Below are positions 52,201 through 60,720 of a stretch of DNA of 64,000 nucleotides, piece after piece. The notes below the pieces were generated by a model, which saw nothing but the letters and a program-made list of their open reading frames with translations, was not told the DNA's origin and searched no databases. Source of the stretch: Hyphomicrobium sp. (GTDB taxonomy: Bacteria > Pseudomonadota > Alphaproteobacteria > Rhizobiales > Hyphomicrobiaceae); assembly GCA_025351425.1 (NCBI GenBank), contig JANXVY010000025.1, positions 1 to 64,000 of the forward strand, given 5' to 3'. The translations under genes were made by a program, and so were the position numbers. Position 1 is the stretch's first letter; every line of letters starts with the position of its first letter.

Positions 52201-53073
52201 GCGCCGCTCGCTGTCTATGTTGTGGCAAAGGTTTTGAGCGAGGGATTGGACCAGGGCTGCCGGTTATGGGGCAAGTCCATCGGCGCGCCGGCAGTTACCG
52301 AGTCCGTCCTCATCGACGGCAGGGCGGTTCCCGCCAACTTCTTCATGTTCTCTTCGGAGGTGCTGCCTGCCGCCGACGTCAAGGCCGCGATAGCCCAGAA
52401 CAAGCGGGTGATGGTCGGCTTCGATGCCGGCGGCATCCCACGCACCGGGCCCATCAACGTCAAGTCATTCCAGACCGCGCGCGACCTCAAGGCCGAACTA
52501 GAAATCTATGTCGAGGGCCCGGGCGGCCCGACCGGCAAAAAGTGGTCGGACGATGAACTGGAGCGGGTGCAGGCCGCCGCGGCGACGGTCGGGATAGATA
52601 CCAACAAGCCGAGATGGCGGCAGCTGCATTGGGATACCGGCGGGTGGCGGACTTTCACCTTCCAACAGCTCGCAGACTACAAGAAGCAAGGCTTCAATGC
52701 CGCCGAGATCGACAATATCGGGCGCGTTATAACGGACGAGGAAGAACTGCTGGCGTTTTTCAAGGACTATGCCGCGCAGCATCAAGCCGACGCCGTGCCG
52801 CAACTCGTCATGAAGAACTTGAGCGAGCACGAGATGGCGCGCGTCGCCGATGCCGTCGAGGCTAGAGTCTTGCCGCGGAAGATGTTCTCGGATTTCCATA
52901 TCTGCGAAGCAGGGACGGGTTACGACGCCAAGAAGATTGATGCCATCTCCAGGCGGATGGGTATTCGTACTTTGCTGAGCAAGGACACAAATGCGTATGA
53001 CGCCAACGGCGAGTTCCGATATTTCGCCGAGTTCGATGCGGCTTTCGGGCAGCCAGCCAGCGCGGTCAGTTGA
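49255..53073 (+). CDS. Large multidomain protein: lysozyme-like, Cys-rich, peptidoglycan-binding-like, duplicated helical module, TIM-barrel-like end
   Basis: This 1272-residue protein has no signal peptide. Residues about 55-250 resemble pesticin/T4-lysozyme-type domains, with Glu73 in LGWETGGRAYYDKF and GITIGVGFDLGY. About 330-580 form an unassigned domain with Cys457, 473, 508 and 528 and the motifs HDNMHP and SSEGCQTVRG. About 597-655 resemble a peptidoglycan-binding repeat (LRQGSKGLEVAALQRAL). A helical module occurs twice (about 740-837 and 912-1006), each copy with L-x-CGG, an Ala/Leu-rich hairpin with a P-x-I/V-A-x-P-L-A motif, and a terminal C-R-x-W. About 1025-1265 look like a TIM barrel with GFNAAEIDNIG, reminiscent of GH114-type enzymes. 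Start ATG 49255 has GGGGG six bases upstream. Overall function unknown; cell-wall attack is the simplest reading. Confidence 0.75.
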   Translation: MANTVAIGLTETELLESISNRERFETSDATAAGGLEAGGPPMGLSDLELKSWSDDAVRRLVSTLAYQKTLGWETGGRAYYDKFLGAPTWPGEKSGITIGVGFDLGYHEPNEIEAAWGDKLPRSQLDRLLATHGKNAGTGGQVQTALLKQMALELKDIRIPWETAEVVFVRATLPKYARLVLRHVANAAELHPHVFGTLFSLVFNRGPSFQNAGERYKEMRDIGFAMADRKFDALPDHIVAMKHLWPNTRGLLKRRDEEADLCRLGLAEQAKTATIASSVPAPGTSASLSGESREDYPIDDTAPESSDLPLPENYKGPSFVRADVKWANDDLAPDYRHIADRSLSGKRFAISADDIELLIKANRYAPIRDNKRILFGLRGASLDGDRMQVDLPELHLRDARPDHLEFRCVIGVLNLETRTLSGFVASTVPNANAVLTGWQLHATKQSEMRGNLLTTGCYPYVIGAHGKREVPGCFLQGTSANSEDRSWVVVLRSLKDVSYDLDDYWNVCQPHDNMHPAFLAESFSSEGCQTVRGLWTAGAHTGDFAALKLAVGKAGTGGAGSRFDYMLITGLEAAIAANLRIRGLASDPVIVQEQLGRLRQGSKGLEVAALQRALKRPETGVLDAKDRMALIDRQIEEKLPTDGIYTPQMDRTLAIHAFEPAGAAKSFQVAAAETAEVSASASHAAAAQMTALLRASPESLTYEIGLRAQLAAARPELAVERDLGTAGAGAPEFGFADLASAGARIFEWAQADVCRILCGGRPEDQPFRNELGKVVSSAMTASRVASPDDPPPTDAAHAIATILVKRLGVLPTIAEPLAALIVSQVLKPTIEETCRAWNARSKAPSVVTASSGASRAATESLSLAQQDLPETDAFAKYAELSQDDLLAEIGRQSERASRASHEAARPESFDLSPVFGNAGQSIYLRLERQLYELICGGAQSDEVRENLAKMGGIDPNLTNKAAASHALAMLLVAKLAIMPAVAAPLAVYVVAKVLSEGLDQGCRLWGKSIGAPAVTESVLIDGRAVPANFFMFSSEVLPAADVKAAIAQNKRVMVGFDAGGIPRTGPINVKSFQTARDLKAELEIYVEGPGGPTGKKWSDDELERVQAAAATVGIDTNKPRWRQLHWDTGGWRTFTFQQLADYKKQGFNAAEIDNIGRVITDEEELLAFFKDYAAQHQADAVPQLVMKNLSEHEMARVADAVEARVLPRKMFSDFHICEAGTGYDAKKIDAISRRMGIRTLLSKDTNAYDANGEFRYFAEFDAAFGQPASAVS

Positions 53074-53114
53074 AACTGAACTTCACTGTAGCGTTTGAGG
53101 AGTTGGAACGAACC

Positions 53115-53933
53115 ATGTCGATGAAGCTGGCGCGGCGGAGCGTGCTTTCGACGGTTGCAGGGCTGGTATTGATGGCCGGCGCTGCGGCTCAGCAAGAACC
53201 AGCAGCCCCGCCCGCTCTGGCGGTCTCGTCCAAGGCCGATACCGTGGTTGTTTTCGCGGCCGCCAGCCTCAAGAATGCGCTCGACGCCATCGGCAAGTCG
53301 TGGACGGCCCAGACCGGCAAGAAGGTCGTGTTCTCTTATGCGGCGTCGGGTTCGCTTGCCAAGCAGATCGGGAATGGCGCACCCGCCGACCTGTTTGCAT
53401 CGGCAGATCTCAAGTGGATGGACTACGCTGCCGAGAAAAAGCTCATCGTCGCGGAGAGCCGCCTAAATCTGTTGGGAAACAACCTTGTGCTGATCGCGCC
53501 CAAGGATGCGGTCATCAATCTCAAGATCGGCAAAGACTTCAAGCTTGCGGACGCGATCGGTGACAGCAAGCTCGCAACGGGCGATCCAAAATCAGTTCCC
53601 GTTGGCACCTACGCGCAGGCGGCGCTCACATCGCTCGGCGTGTGGGATTCGGTCAGCCCCAAGATTGCGGGGGCTGAAAGCGTACGCGCCGCGCTCGCTT
53701 TTGTCGCTCGGGGCGAGGCCAAGTTCGGAATCGTCTATCGGACCGACGCCCAATCCGAGCCGCAGGTCAAGGTCGTCGACACCTTCCCGGCCCACAGCCA
53801 TCCACCCATCGTCTACCCCTTTGCGCTCGTCACCCCCTCCGTTAACCGGGCTGCCCCCGAATTTCTCGCGTTCCTAAGCTCGCCGGCCGCGACTAAGGTG
53901 TTTGAAGCAGAGGGGTTCACGCTCCTGCCGTGA
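53115..53933 (+). CDS. modA: ModA, molybdate ABC transporter substrate-binding protein
   Basis: This 272-residue periplasmic binding protein has a signal peptide (KLARRSVLSTVAGLVLMAGAAA in outline). It has the ModA blocks VFAAASLKNALDAIGKSW, YAASGSLAKQIGNGAPADLFASAD, VPVGTYAQAAL and FGIVYRTDA. It captures molybdate (and often tungstate). The frame opens at TTG 53070, overlapping the previous gene; ATG 53115 with GGAA six bases upstream is more likely. Only 41 bp separate it from the multidomain gene, so read-through from that gene is possible. First gene of modABC. Confidence 0.94.
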   Translation: MSMKLARRSVLSTVAGLVLMAGAAAQQEPAAPPALAVSSKADTVVVFAAASLKNALDAIGKSWTAQTGKKVVFSYAASGSLAKQIGNGAPADLFASADLKWMDYAAEKKLIVAESRLNLLGNNLVLIAPKDAVINLKIGKDFKLADAIGDSKLATGDPKSVPVGTYAQAALTSLGVWDSVSPKIAGAESVRAALAFVARGEAKFGIVYRTDAQSEPQVKVVDTFPAHSHPPIVYPFALVTPSVNRAAPEFLAFLSSPAATKVFEAEGFTLLP

Positions 53934-53970
53934 TGAACGTCGTGCCATCGCTGACAACCAGGACAGGCTT

Positions 53971-54669
53971 ATGTGGCAAATCACGCCCGACGAGTGGGTG
54001 GCAATTCGGCTGTCGTTGAAGGTAGCCGGCGCTGCAACACTTCTCAGCCTCCCGCTCGGCATTCTCGTGGCGTTCGCCCTTGCTCGCGGCAGGTTTCTGG
54101 GACGCACCGTTCTCGATGGCCTCGTTCACCTGCCGCTTGTGGTTCCGCCCGTCGTTACCGGCTATCTTCTGCTCATCCTCTTTGGACGGCGAGGGCCGAT
54201 CGGTGCGTTCCTCGAAGCCAAGCTCGGGCTCGTACTCTCGTTTCGCTGGACCGGGGCTGCGCTCGCCTGCGCCGTCATGGGGTTTCCGCTGATGGTGCGG
54301 GCAATCCGGCTGACCATGGAAACCGTGGACCGGCGGCTTGAGCAGGCTGCTGCCACGCTGGGCGCCTCGCCGGTCTGGGTGTTTTTCACGATCACATTGC
54401 CGCTGTCGCTGCCGGGCATTATCGCGGGCGTCGTGTTGTGCTTTGCAAAAGCGCTCGGCGAATTCGGCGCCACGATCACCTTCGTGTCCAATATTCCCGG
54501 CGAAACCCAAACCATCCCGTCGGCCATCTACTCCTACACCCAGACGCCTGGCGGGGATGCCGGCGCGCTGCGGCTTTCGCTGATATCCATTACGCTGGCC
54601 TTTGGAGCGTTAATTGCTTCCGAGGTGCTCGCCCGCTGGACCAACCGGTGGGGAGTTGCTCAGTCGTGA
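53971..54669 (+). CDS. modB: ModB, molybdate ABC transporter permease
   Basis: This 232-residue inner-membrane permease has about five to six helices. The cytoplasmic coupling loop EQAAATLGASPVWVFFTITLPLSLPGI (EAA-type motif) and the ModB-typical AKALGEFGATITFVSNIPGETQTIPSAIY are both clear. ATG 53971 has AGGA seven bases upstream; the longer frame to 53902 runs into modA. The stop overlaps the modC start codon. Confidence 0.94.
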   Translation: MWQITPDEWVAIRLSLKVAGAATLLSLPLGILVAFALARGRFLGRTVLDGLVHLPLVVPPVVTGYLLLILFGRRGPIGAFLEAKLGLVLSFRWTGAALACAVMGFPLMVRAIRLTMETVDRRLEQAAATLGASPVWVFFTITLPLSLPGIIAGVVLCFAKALGEFGATITFVSNIPGETQTIPSAIYSYTQTPGGDAGALRLSLISITLAFGALIASEVLARWTNRWGVAQS

Positions 54670-55763
54670 TTGCGTTTGATTGCAATCTGCCGCGCGACGG
54701 GTTTGCCTTTGACGTCAAATTCGAAAGCGATGCGGGCGTGACGGCATTGTTCGGACCATCGGGGGCCGGGAAATCGACGGTTATCCAGTTGATCGCCGGT
54801 CTGACGCGTCCCCAGCGCGGGCGTATTTCAGTTGCCGGCAAGGTGCTCGTCGATACCGATCGCGGCGTGGCGCTGCCGACGCACAAGCGCGGCGTGGGTC
54901 TCGTGTTCCAGGATTCGCAGCTGTTTCCCCACCTCAGCGTCCGCCAGAACCTAACCTATGGGCGTTTCTTTTCGTATCCGGGCGACAATAGGCTCACGTT
55001 GGAGGCTGTCATCGACGTGCTGGGTATTGCTCCTTTGCTGGAGCGGTCGCCACGAACGCTTTCCGGCGGTGAACGCCAGCGCGTCGCCATCGGCAGGGCG
55101 CTGCTTGCTTCGCCGAGCATCCTGCTGATGGACGAACCTCTCGCCTCGCTCGACACCAGCCGGAAACTCGAAATCCTCCCCTTCATCGAACGGCTGCGCG
55201 ACGACGTTCGAATACCGATCCTGTATGTTTCGCACAGCGTCGAAGAAGTGGCGCGCCTTGCCTCAACGGTCGTAAAGATCGCCGACGGGAAGGTTGTGGC
55301 GGTTGGCCCGCCCGGCGTTGTCCTTGCCCCCTCGGGGCTTGCAAAAGGCGCCGAACGCTCCGATGCCGTGTCGATGATAACGGGCGTGTTCGTTCGTTAC
55401 GACCAAGAATACGGCGTGACCATCCTTAGCCATCCAGCCGGCGAAATCGTCCTTCCCGGGCGAATCGATCCCCTCCGCTCTCCGGTTCGCATAGTGATCC
55501 GCGCGAGCGATGTCACGGTCGCGGTTGGCCGTCCTGCGCAGGTCAGTATTCGTACGGTTCTTGAGGGGACCGTCAGTGCAATCGAAACACGCGGCCCGTT
55601 CGCTTTGATATCCATCGCGCTGCACGGAGGCGACCGGATCGCTGCCACTGCGACCCGCTTGGCCGTCAACGCTCTCGGGCTTTCCAACGGCGCGCGTGTC
55701 CATGCTCTCGTAAAATCCACAGCGATCGACCTGCGCGGGGTATCCGGGGTGCTTTCAGATTAG
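54666..55763 (+). CDS. modC: ModC, molybdate ABC transporter ATPase
   Basis: This 365-residue ATPase has Walker A GPSGAGKST (30-38), signature LSGGERQRVAIGRALL, Walker B ILLMDEPLASLD and switch His in SHSVEEV. A C-terminal TOBE (molybdate-binding) domain from about residue 240 (SMITGVFVRYD onward) can feed back on transport. The start is GTG 54666, which overlaps the modB stop as GTGA and fits the family N-terminus. A longer open frame to 54438 lies within modB and is rejected. Convergent with the sensor kinase gene. Confidence 0.94.
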   Translation: MIAFDCNLPRDGFAFDVKFESDAGVTALFGPSGAGKSTVIQLIAGLTRPQRGRISVAGKVLVDTDRGVALPTHKRGVGLVFQDSQLFPHLSVRQNLTYGRFFSYPGDNRLTLEAVIDVLGIAPLLERSPRTLSGGERQRVAIGRALLASPSILLMDEPLASLDTSRKLEILPFIERLRDDVRIPILYVSHSVEEVARLASTVVKIADGKVVAVGPPGVVLAPSGLAKGAERSDAVSMITGVFVRYDQEYGVTILSHPAGEIVLPGRIDPLRSPVRIVIRASDVTVAVGRPAQVSIRTVLEGTVSAIETRGPFALISIALHGGDRIAATATRLAVNALGLSNGARVHALVKSTAIDLRGVSGVLSD

Positions 55764-55782
55764 GTTGCCGGCACCGGCAGCC
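55763..55782. terminator. Candidate bidirectional terminator between modC and the sensor kinase
   Basis: A GC-rich inverted repeat with 9-bp arms GGTTGCCGG and CCGGCAGCC (one G-T pair) and a two-base centre begins at the last base of the modC stop and lies 22 bp from the stop of the convergent kinase gene. No T-run follows on either strand, so strength is uncertain. Confidence 0.4.
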
Positions 55783-55804
55783 GTCCAAGCCTGCCAGCAG
55801 CTGA

Positions 55805-57349
55805 TCAACCGAGAGCGTGGTCCAATTCGGGCCACGGAAGCCTGGCGATAACCTGCGTGCCCTTGCCCAGTTCGGTATGAAGAGCGAAGGTTCCGCCGAT
55901 AGATTCCACTCGCTGCCGCAGGCCCCGCAGACCCAGATTTCCCGGGCTCGTGTCCGACACTTCGGTTGAGAAGCCGGGGCCTTCGTCACTGATCCTGATC
56001 GTGATTGACGCGCCGTCTGCGTGCGCGGTCAGCTTTTGCCCGATACCTCCTGCGTGACGGAACGCATTGCTGAGCCCCTCTTCGGCGATCCGGAAAATGC
56101 AAATCGTAATGGGAAGGGGCACACTGAGAGGCAGGTTTGCAATGGCCCGTTCGACTTGGCTGCCCGTTGCGCGTTCGTGGAACCTGACTGCAGTTTCCAG
56201 CGTCTCAGCTGGTGAGAGTTTTCGCAGTTCGGGCAAAACGAGACCGGCCTCGATCGTGCGAATTTCTTTCAGTGCGTCTTTTGTAGCCTGCTCTATGACG
56301 TCCACAGCTGACGCCGCGTTTGCCACCGACCCCGAAGCGGGCGCCGCGCTGCTCGCGCTCTTGCCTGTTGCCTTGAGATCGTTCATCCGGAGCAGAGCCA
56401 GCGCCAGGAACTGCACTGGCCCGTCTTGCAGACCCATTCCAATCCGGCGCAGCAGTTGCTCGCTGAGTTCAATTCCGTGCCGGTTGGATTCCTGAAGCCT
56501 CTCGCTCAATTCCTTGTTAGCTTGGGCAAGGTGCGTCTGAGCCTCGAAACGTTGTTGAAGCTCTGTTCTCTGCTGGTCTATCGTCCGGCTTCCTTGATGC
56601 ACGATGCCGAAAAGCAGCGCTATCATGAGCAGGGTCGAGATGCCGACGACGATCCATGTTCTGTGCCGGATCGCGTCGAGCTGAGCCTTGGAGGGTTCCG
56701 CGTTATCGGCGATTTCGACCACGGCGATAACGCCACCCGAGGTTCGGTCGCGCAAGGGAGCATAGATCGTGCGAATCGGGGTTTCGTTCGGCTTCTTACG
56801 GTAGACACCGAACAAGCGCTTGTCCCACAAACTGGTTTTTATTTCTCCGTGGAGTGCGGCTTGAATTTCGGAGGTTAACGGGAACTTGCGACCGATGAGA
56901 TCCTTGTCGGTACTGTAGGCGACTGATCCATCAGCACGCCAAACAGCTACCGATGCCAGGTGCGTGCCGAGAAGCGTCGACTTCATTATTTTATCGCCGG
57001 CCGCAGCGGCCTGATCGGGCGTCCATTCGTTCGTCAGGAACTGGGGAATAATCGGCTCTAGAAGTCCTTGCACATAAACCGACTCTTCGGCTGCAAACGT
57101 TTGCAAGAGACCTTTTTCGATCTCGGTTACGACCCACCCGCCCAGCAATGCCATCCCGTTGCATAGGACAATCGTGGCGGCGAAAGCGAATTTTGCAGAC
57201 AGCGAGAGGCCGGGGGCCAAGGCAGATGCGCTTACCGTCCCTGCCGAGTCGGTAGACAGCTGGGAAAAGGCGGCGGCCGTCCAATCCTGGACACGCTTGC
57301 GCGATGCCAAGAATTTTGAGCCGATGCGGGATGCAACGAATTGGACCAT
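55805..57349 (-). CDS. NarX/DegS-type sensor kinase lacking the phospho-acceptor His
   Basis: This 514-residue membrane sensor has two transmembrane helices (about 55-75 and 232-250) around a periplasmic sensing region of about 155 residues. A Gln-rich coiled coil (258-300), a HisKA_3-like dimerisation segment and a HATPase domain follow. In the kinase family the segment reads RRIG-x2-LHDGPxQ; here it is RRIGMGLQDGPVQ with Gln308 (codon CAA) in the His place. ATP-binding boxes look intact: EEGLSNAFRHAGG, SDEGPGFS and NLGLRGLRQR. So autophosphorylation at the normal site should fail; it may act as a phosphatase, a pseudokinase or in a heterodimer. No response regulator adjoins. GGGGA lies five bases before the ATG. 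Confidence 0.85.
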   Translation of the reverse strand: MVQFVASRIGSKFLASRKRVQDWTAAAFSQLSTDSAGTVSASALAPGLSLSAKFAFAATIVLCNGMALLGGWVVTEIEKGLLQTFAAEESVYVQGLLEPIIPQFLTNEWTPDQAAAAGDKIMKSTLLGTHLASVAVWRADGSVAYSTDKDLIGRKFPLTSEIQAALHGEIKTSLWDKRLFGVYRKKPNETPIRTIYAPLRDRTSGGVIAVVEIADNAEPSKAQLDAIRHRTWIVVGISTLLMIALLFGIVHQGSRTIDQQRTELQQRFEAQTHLAQANKELSERLQESNRHGIELSEQLLRRIGMGLQDGPVQFLALALLRMNDLKATGKSASSAAPASGSVANAASAVDVIEQATKDALKEIRTIEAGLVLPELRKLSPAETLETAVRFHERATGSQVERAIANLPLSVPLPITICIFRIAEEGLSNAFRHAGGIGQKLTAHADGASITIRISDEGPGFSTEVSDTSPGNLGLRGLRQRVESIGGTFALHTELGKGTQVIARLPWPELDHALG

Positions 57350-57529
57350 GAAGGTCCCCTGCCTGTTTCAAGCGCGAACATGTCTTCTGACAATGTAGCC
57401 AAGGCGCGGGATGAAACATAGGCAACAAATCTAAATTCAGCCGTCCGTTTTAACCTTCTGGCAGACTTTTGATCGAGCCCCCTTTCGACGTTTCGCCTTG
57501 CGGGTAAATGGCGCGTATAGTCTAATCGT

Positions 57530-57542
57530 AGCGAAATTTGCT
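57530..57542 (+). promoter_or_regulatory. Possible operator upstream of mntH
   Basis: AGCGAAATTTGCT is a near-palindrome 17 bp before the mntH start, just downstream of a -10-like TATAGT (57516-57521). Mn/Fe-responsive regulators (Mur or MntR) commonly repress mntH in this order. The match to a known box is not good enough to name the regulator. Confidence 0.25.
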
Positions 57543-57559
57543 TGTGAGTTGGCAGCAAA

Positions 57560-58906
57560 ATGGATGCGCAACCGATCAGATTCTTACGTGGTTGGCGCCG
57601 GCAGCGGGGGGAACCCTCGCTTTCCGAGGTCCATCGGTCCATTCCAGTGTCAGCGACGGACTCCTCGTGGCGCAAAGCCGCCGTCTTCGTGGGTCCGGGA
57701 TATCTGGTGGCCGTTGGCTACATGGACCCAGGCAACTGGGCAACGTCGCTCGCAGGCGGCTCCAAATTCGGCTATTCCTTGCTCGCTGTCGCGCTTGTTT
57801 CTAACTTCATGGCCGTTGTCCTGCAGGCCTTGAGTGCCCGGCTTGCGATCGGCTGCGACCGGGATCTTGCCCAGGCATGCCGCGACGCCTATCCAAAACC
57901 TGTCGTCATCGGCCTGTGGCTGATGGCTGAGGTCGCCATCATCGCGACCGACATAGCCGAAGTGATCGGAACGGCCATCGGACTGAACCTCGTCTTCGCG
58001 ATCCCGCTTGAGATCGGCATTTTCATTACCGCGCTCGATGTGTTCCTCATTCTCTATATCCAGCGATTGGGTTTTCGCTGGATCGAAGCGCTCATCATTA
58101 CGTTGCTGCTTGTGACCGCCATTTGTTTTTCCATCCAGATCGTGCTCGCTGATCCCGATTGGGGCGCCGTCCTCAAAGGTTTTGTGCCGACCACGCAGAT
58201 CGTCACTAATCCGGACATGCTTTATCTGGCTCTGAGCATACTCGGAGCGACGGTCATGCCGCACAACTTGTATCTCCATTCTGGCATCATACAGACGAGG
58301 GCTTATGGCAATCTCGTCACGGAGAAGCGGGAAGCGCTGTTTTTTGCGACGCTCGACTCAGTGCTGGCCCTTACCTTCGCGCTCGTCGTCAACGCGTCCA
58401 TTCTGATCCTCGCCGCCGCGACCTTCAACAAGACCGGACTATTGGACGTTGCCGAATTGGGGGAGGCGCACCGGCTGCTCGCGCCGCTTCTCGGACTGGC
58501 CATCGCCCCCACGCTGTTTGGAATCGCGCTGCTATGCTGCGGCATCAACTCGACGGTCACGGCGACGCTGGCTGGTCAAATCGTGATGGAAGGTTTTCTC
58601 GAGATCAAAGTGACGCCTTGGTTGCGACGCCTTATCTCGCGGGCCATTGCGATCATTCCGGCAACGATCGCGGCGATCTGGTTTGGCGAGAGCGGGACGG
58701 CGCGGTTGCTGATTCTGACCCAGGTCGTCCTTAGCCTGCAGCTTTCGTTTGCCGTTTTCCCGCTGGTGATGTTCACCGCAGATAAAGCCAAAATGGGAGA
58801 ACTCGTTGCTCCGCGTTGGCTGGTGGCACTCGCCAAGCTCATTGCAGTCGTCATCGTCGCATTCAATGTCAAGCTGCTGATCGACCTCGCCATCACGACC
58901 CCGTAA
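57560..58906 (+). CDS. mntH: NRAMP-family divalent metal (Mn2+) transporter
   Basis: This 448-residue membrane protein has about eleven helices. The NRAMP metal-site motifs are present: DPGNW at 56-60 in helix 1 and [13 protein letters not shown] in helix 6 (Met-Pro-His). MntH proteins import Mn2+ and sometimes Fe2+ with protons. The N-terminus has about 38 polar residues before the first helix. ATG 57560 is used; no strong ribosome-binding site is visible. Divergent from the sensor kinase, 210 bp apart. Confidence 0.93.
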   Translation: MDAQPIRFLRGWRRQRGEPSLSEVHRSIPVSATDSSWRKAAVFVGPGYLVAVGYMDPGNWATSLAGGSKFGYSLLAVALVSNFMAVVLQALSARLAIGCDRDLAQACRDAYPKPVVIGLWLMAEVAIIATDIAEVIGTAIGLNLVFAIPLEIGIFITALDVFLILYIQRLGFRWIEALIITLLLVTAICFSIQIVLADPDWGAVLKGFVPTTQIVTNPDMLYLALSILGATVMPHNLYLHSGIIQTRAYGNLVTEKREALFFATLDSVLALTFALVVNASILILAAATFNKTGLLDVAELGEAHRLLAPLLGLAIAPTLFGIALLCCGINSTVTATLAGQIVMEGFLEIKVTPWLRRLISRAIAIIPATIAAIWFGESGTARLLILTQVVLSLQLSFAVFPLVMFTADKAKMGELVAPRWLVALAKLIAVVIVAFNVKLLIDLAITTP

Positions 58907-58984
58907 AGCGCTAGGTACGTAATTCAGGGCTCGTCGCATCGACAGTGGTCCGCGCGCTGCGCGACCGCGTTCTACATTCTACGA

Positions 58985-60556
58985 TTGCAGTCTTCATGGA
59001 TCGAGATCTTGCCGCCACAAATCGTCTGGTTCAAGCGCGACCTCAGGGTGTTCGATCATCGGCCGCTGGCGGAGGCCGCTGCGCGGGGCCCTGTCTTGCC
59101 GCTTTACGTCGTGGAGCCTGGCTTATGGCTAGAGCATGATGCAGCGGCACGTCACTGGGCGTTCATTCACGAGTGCCTCGTCGAATTGGACCGGGAGCTT
59201 CGCCGACTTGGGCAGCCGCTCGTTATTCGCGCGGGAGACGCGCTCACGGTCCTGGAGGAAATCCGCGGCACGCATGGGATCGCGGCGCTGTGGTCGCACG
59301 AGGAAACCGGTAACGGGTGGACCTTTGCGCGTGACCGTGCTGTCCGGGCTTGGTCGCGTTCGCATGGTATAGCGTGGCATGAGCACCCGCAGTTTGGTGT
59401 GCAACGCCGCTTAAAGAACCGTGACGGGTGGGCTGCTGCGTGGGATCGGCAAATGGCTGAGCCCTTGACTGAACCTCCGATTGCGTTGCCGCCTGTGGCT
59501 GGGCTTCAATCGCAACCTGCTCCAACAGCCTGCGACCTCGGGCTCGCATTCGATGGCTGCGTCGAGCGGCAGCCGGGTGGACGCCGCGCCGGTCTCAAGC
59601 TGCTGGAGACCTTCCTGGCCGGCCGGGGGCGGAATTATCGCCGTGAAATGTCGAACCCGCTGTCGGGTGCAACCGGCTGTTCCCGTTTGTCGCCGCATCT
59701 GGCCTTTGGCACCGTTTCGATGCGCGAGACGGCGCAGCGGACATGGGCACAGTTGCGCGCGTTGCAGGGCGATGCTTCGCCCGAGGCCCGGGCCTTACGC
59801 GCCTCTTTGATCTCTTTTTCAGGTCGTCTGCATTGGCACTGCCATTTCATGCAGAAGCTCGAAAGCGAGCCTTCCATCGAGTTCACGGAACTGCACCCCA
59901 AACTTCGCGGACTGCGACCCGAAACGCCTGACCGGGCAATGCTGGATGCCTGGGCCGCGGGGCAAACCGGTTTCCCGTTTCTCGATGCCTGTATGCGCAG
60001 CCTTCATGCCACGGGGTGGCTCAATTTCCGCATGCGGGCGATGGTGATGTCGTTTGCGAGCTATAATCTATGGCTGCCATGGCGCGAGACGGGATTGCAC
60101 CTTGCGCGGCAGTTCACCGATTACGAGCCAGGTATTCACTGGCCACAGACCCAGATGCAGTCGGGCACAACGGGGATCAACACGATCCGCATCTATTCCG
60201 TGGTGAAGCAGGGGCACGATCAGGACCCGCGGGGATATTTCGTGCGCCGCTGGGTGCCCGAACTCGCCGATGTGCCGGACGAATTCCTGCAGGAGCCGTG
60301 GACTTGGCCGAGTGCTGGCCGCGTTATCGGCAATACCTATCCGCCGCGCATCGTCGATCTCAAGCTTTCCACAGCCGCCGCGAAGGATCGACTCTACGGC
60401 GCGCGGCGGGACGGCGCGTTTCGCAGCGGCGCCGATGCCATCCAGGATAAGCATGGCAGCCGCAAGAGCGGAATGCAGATGACGGGGCAAAAGACGCGAC
60501 GGGCGCGGAAGCGGGTGGCACGCGCGGGCAAGGATCAGATCGAGATGGACCTGTGA
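58985..60556 (+). CDS. Photolyase/cryptochrome family flavoprotein
   Basis: This 523-residue protein has the N-terminal photolyase alpha/beta domain ([20 protein letters not shown]) and the helical FAD domain. [64 protein letters not shown] and [16 protein letters not shown] follow the class I/cryptochrome pattern, but the usual N-N-R in the active-site helix is L-N-F-R. Light-driven repair of pyrimidine dimers is likely; a sensory role is possible. The C-terminus carries a basic tail of about 40 residues. The start is TTG 58985 or TTG 59009, with no ATG in reach. It overlaps the DUF2256 microgene by GTGA. Confidence 0.87.
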   Translation: MQSSWIEILPPQIVWFKRDLRVFDHRPLAEAAARGPVLPLYVVEPGLWLEHDAAARHWAFIHECLVELDRELRRLGQPLVIRAGDALTVLEEIRGTHGIAALWSHEETGNGWTFARDRAVRAWSRSHGIAWHEHPQFGVQRRLKNRDGWAAAWDRQMAEPLTEPPIALPPVAGLQSQPAPTACDLGLAFDGCVERQPGGRRAGLKLLETFLAGRGRNYRREMSNPLSGATGCSRLSPHLAFGTVSMRETAQRTWAQLRALQGDASPEARALRASLISFSGRLHWHCHFMQKLESEPSIEFTELHPKLRGLRPETPDRAMLDAWAAGQTGFPFLDACMRSLHATGWLNFRMRAMVMSFASYNLWLPWRETGLHLARQFTDYEPGIHWPQTQMQSGTTGINTIRIYSVVKQGHDQDPRGYFVRRWVPELADVPDEFLQEPWTWPSAGRVIGNTYPPRIVDLKLSTAAAKDRLYGARRDGAFRSGADAIQDKHGSRKSGMQMTGQKTRRARKRVARAGKDQIEMDL

Positions 60557-60714
60557 GAAAAGCCGCTAACAGCATATGCCAAAAGGTTGCCAAGCGCGAT
60601 CTGCCAACCAAGATCTGCGAAGCGTGCCGGCGGCCGTTTGCATGGCGCAAGAAATGGGCGCGCGTTTGGGACCAGGTGAAATATTGTTCCGATCGCTGCC
60701 GGGCAGCGCGTTGA
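60553..60714 (+). CDS. DUF2256 zinc-finger-like microprotein
   Basis: This 53-residue protein starts at GTG 60553, overlapping the photolyase stop. It reads [30 protein letters not shown] in its core (given here as family pattern C-x2-C-x-RPF-x-WRKKW and VKYCS-x-RC). This is the DUF2256 signature, a small Cys4 protein habitually encoded next to cryptochromes and photolyases. Function unknown; DNA or partner binding is plausible. Too short for routine gene callers. Confidence 0.9.
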   Translation: MRKAANSICQKVAKRDLPTKICEACRRPFAWRKKWARVWDQVKYCSDRCRAAR

Positions 60715-60720
60715 CACCGT

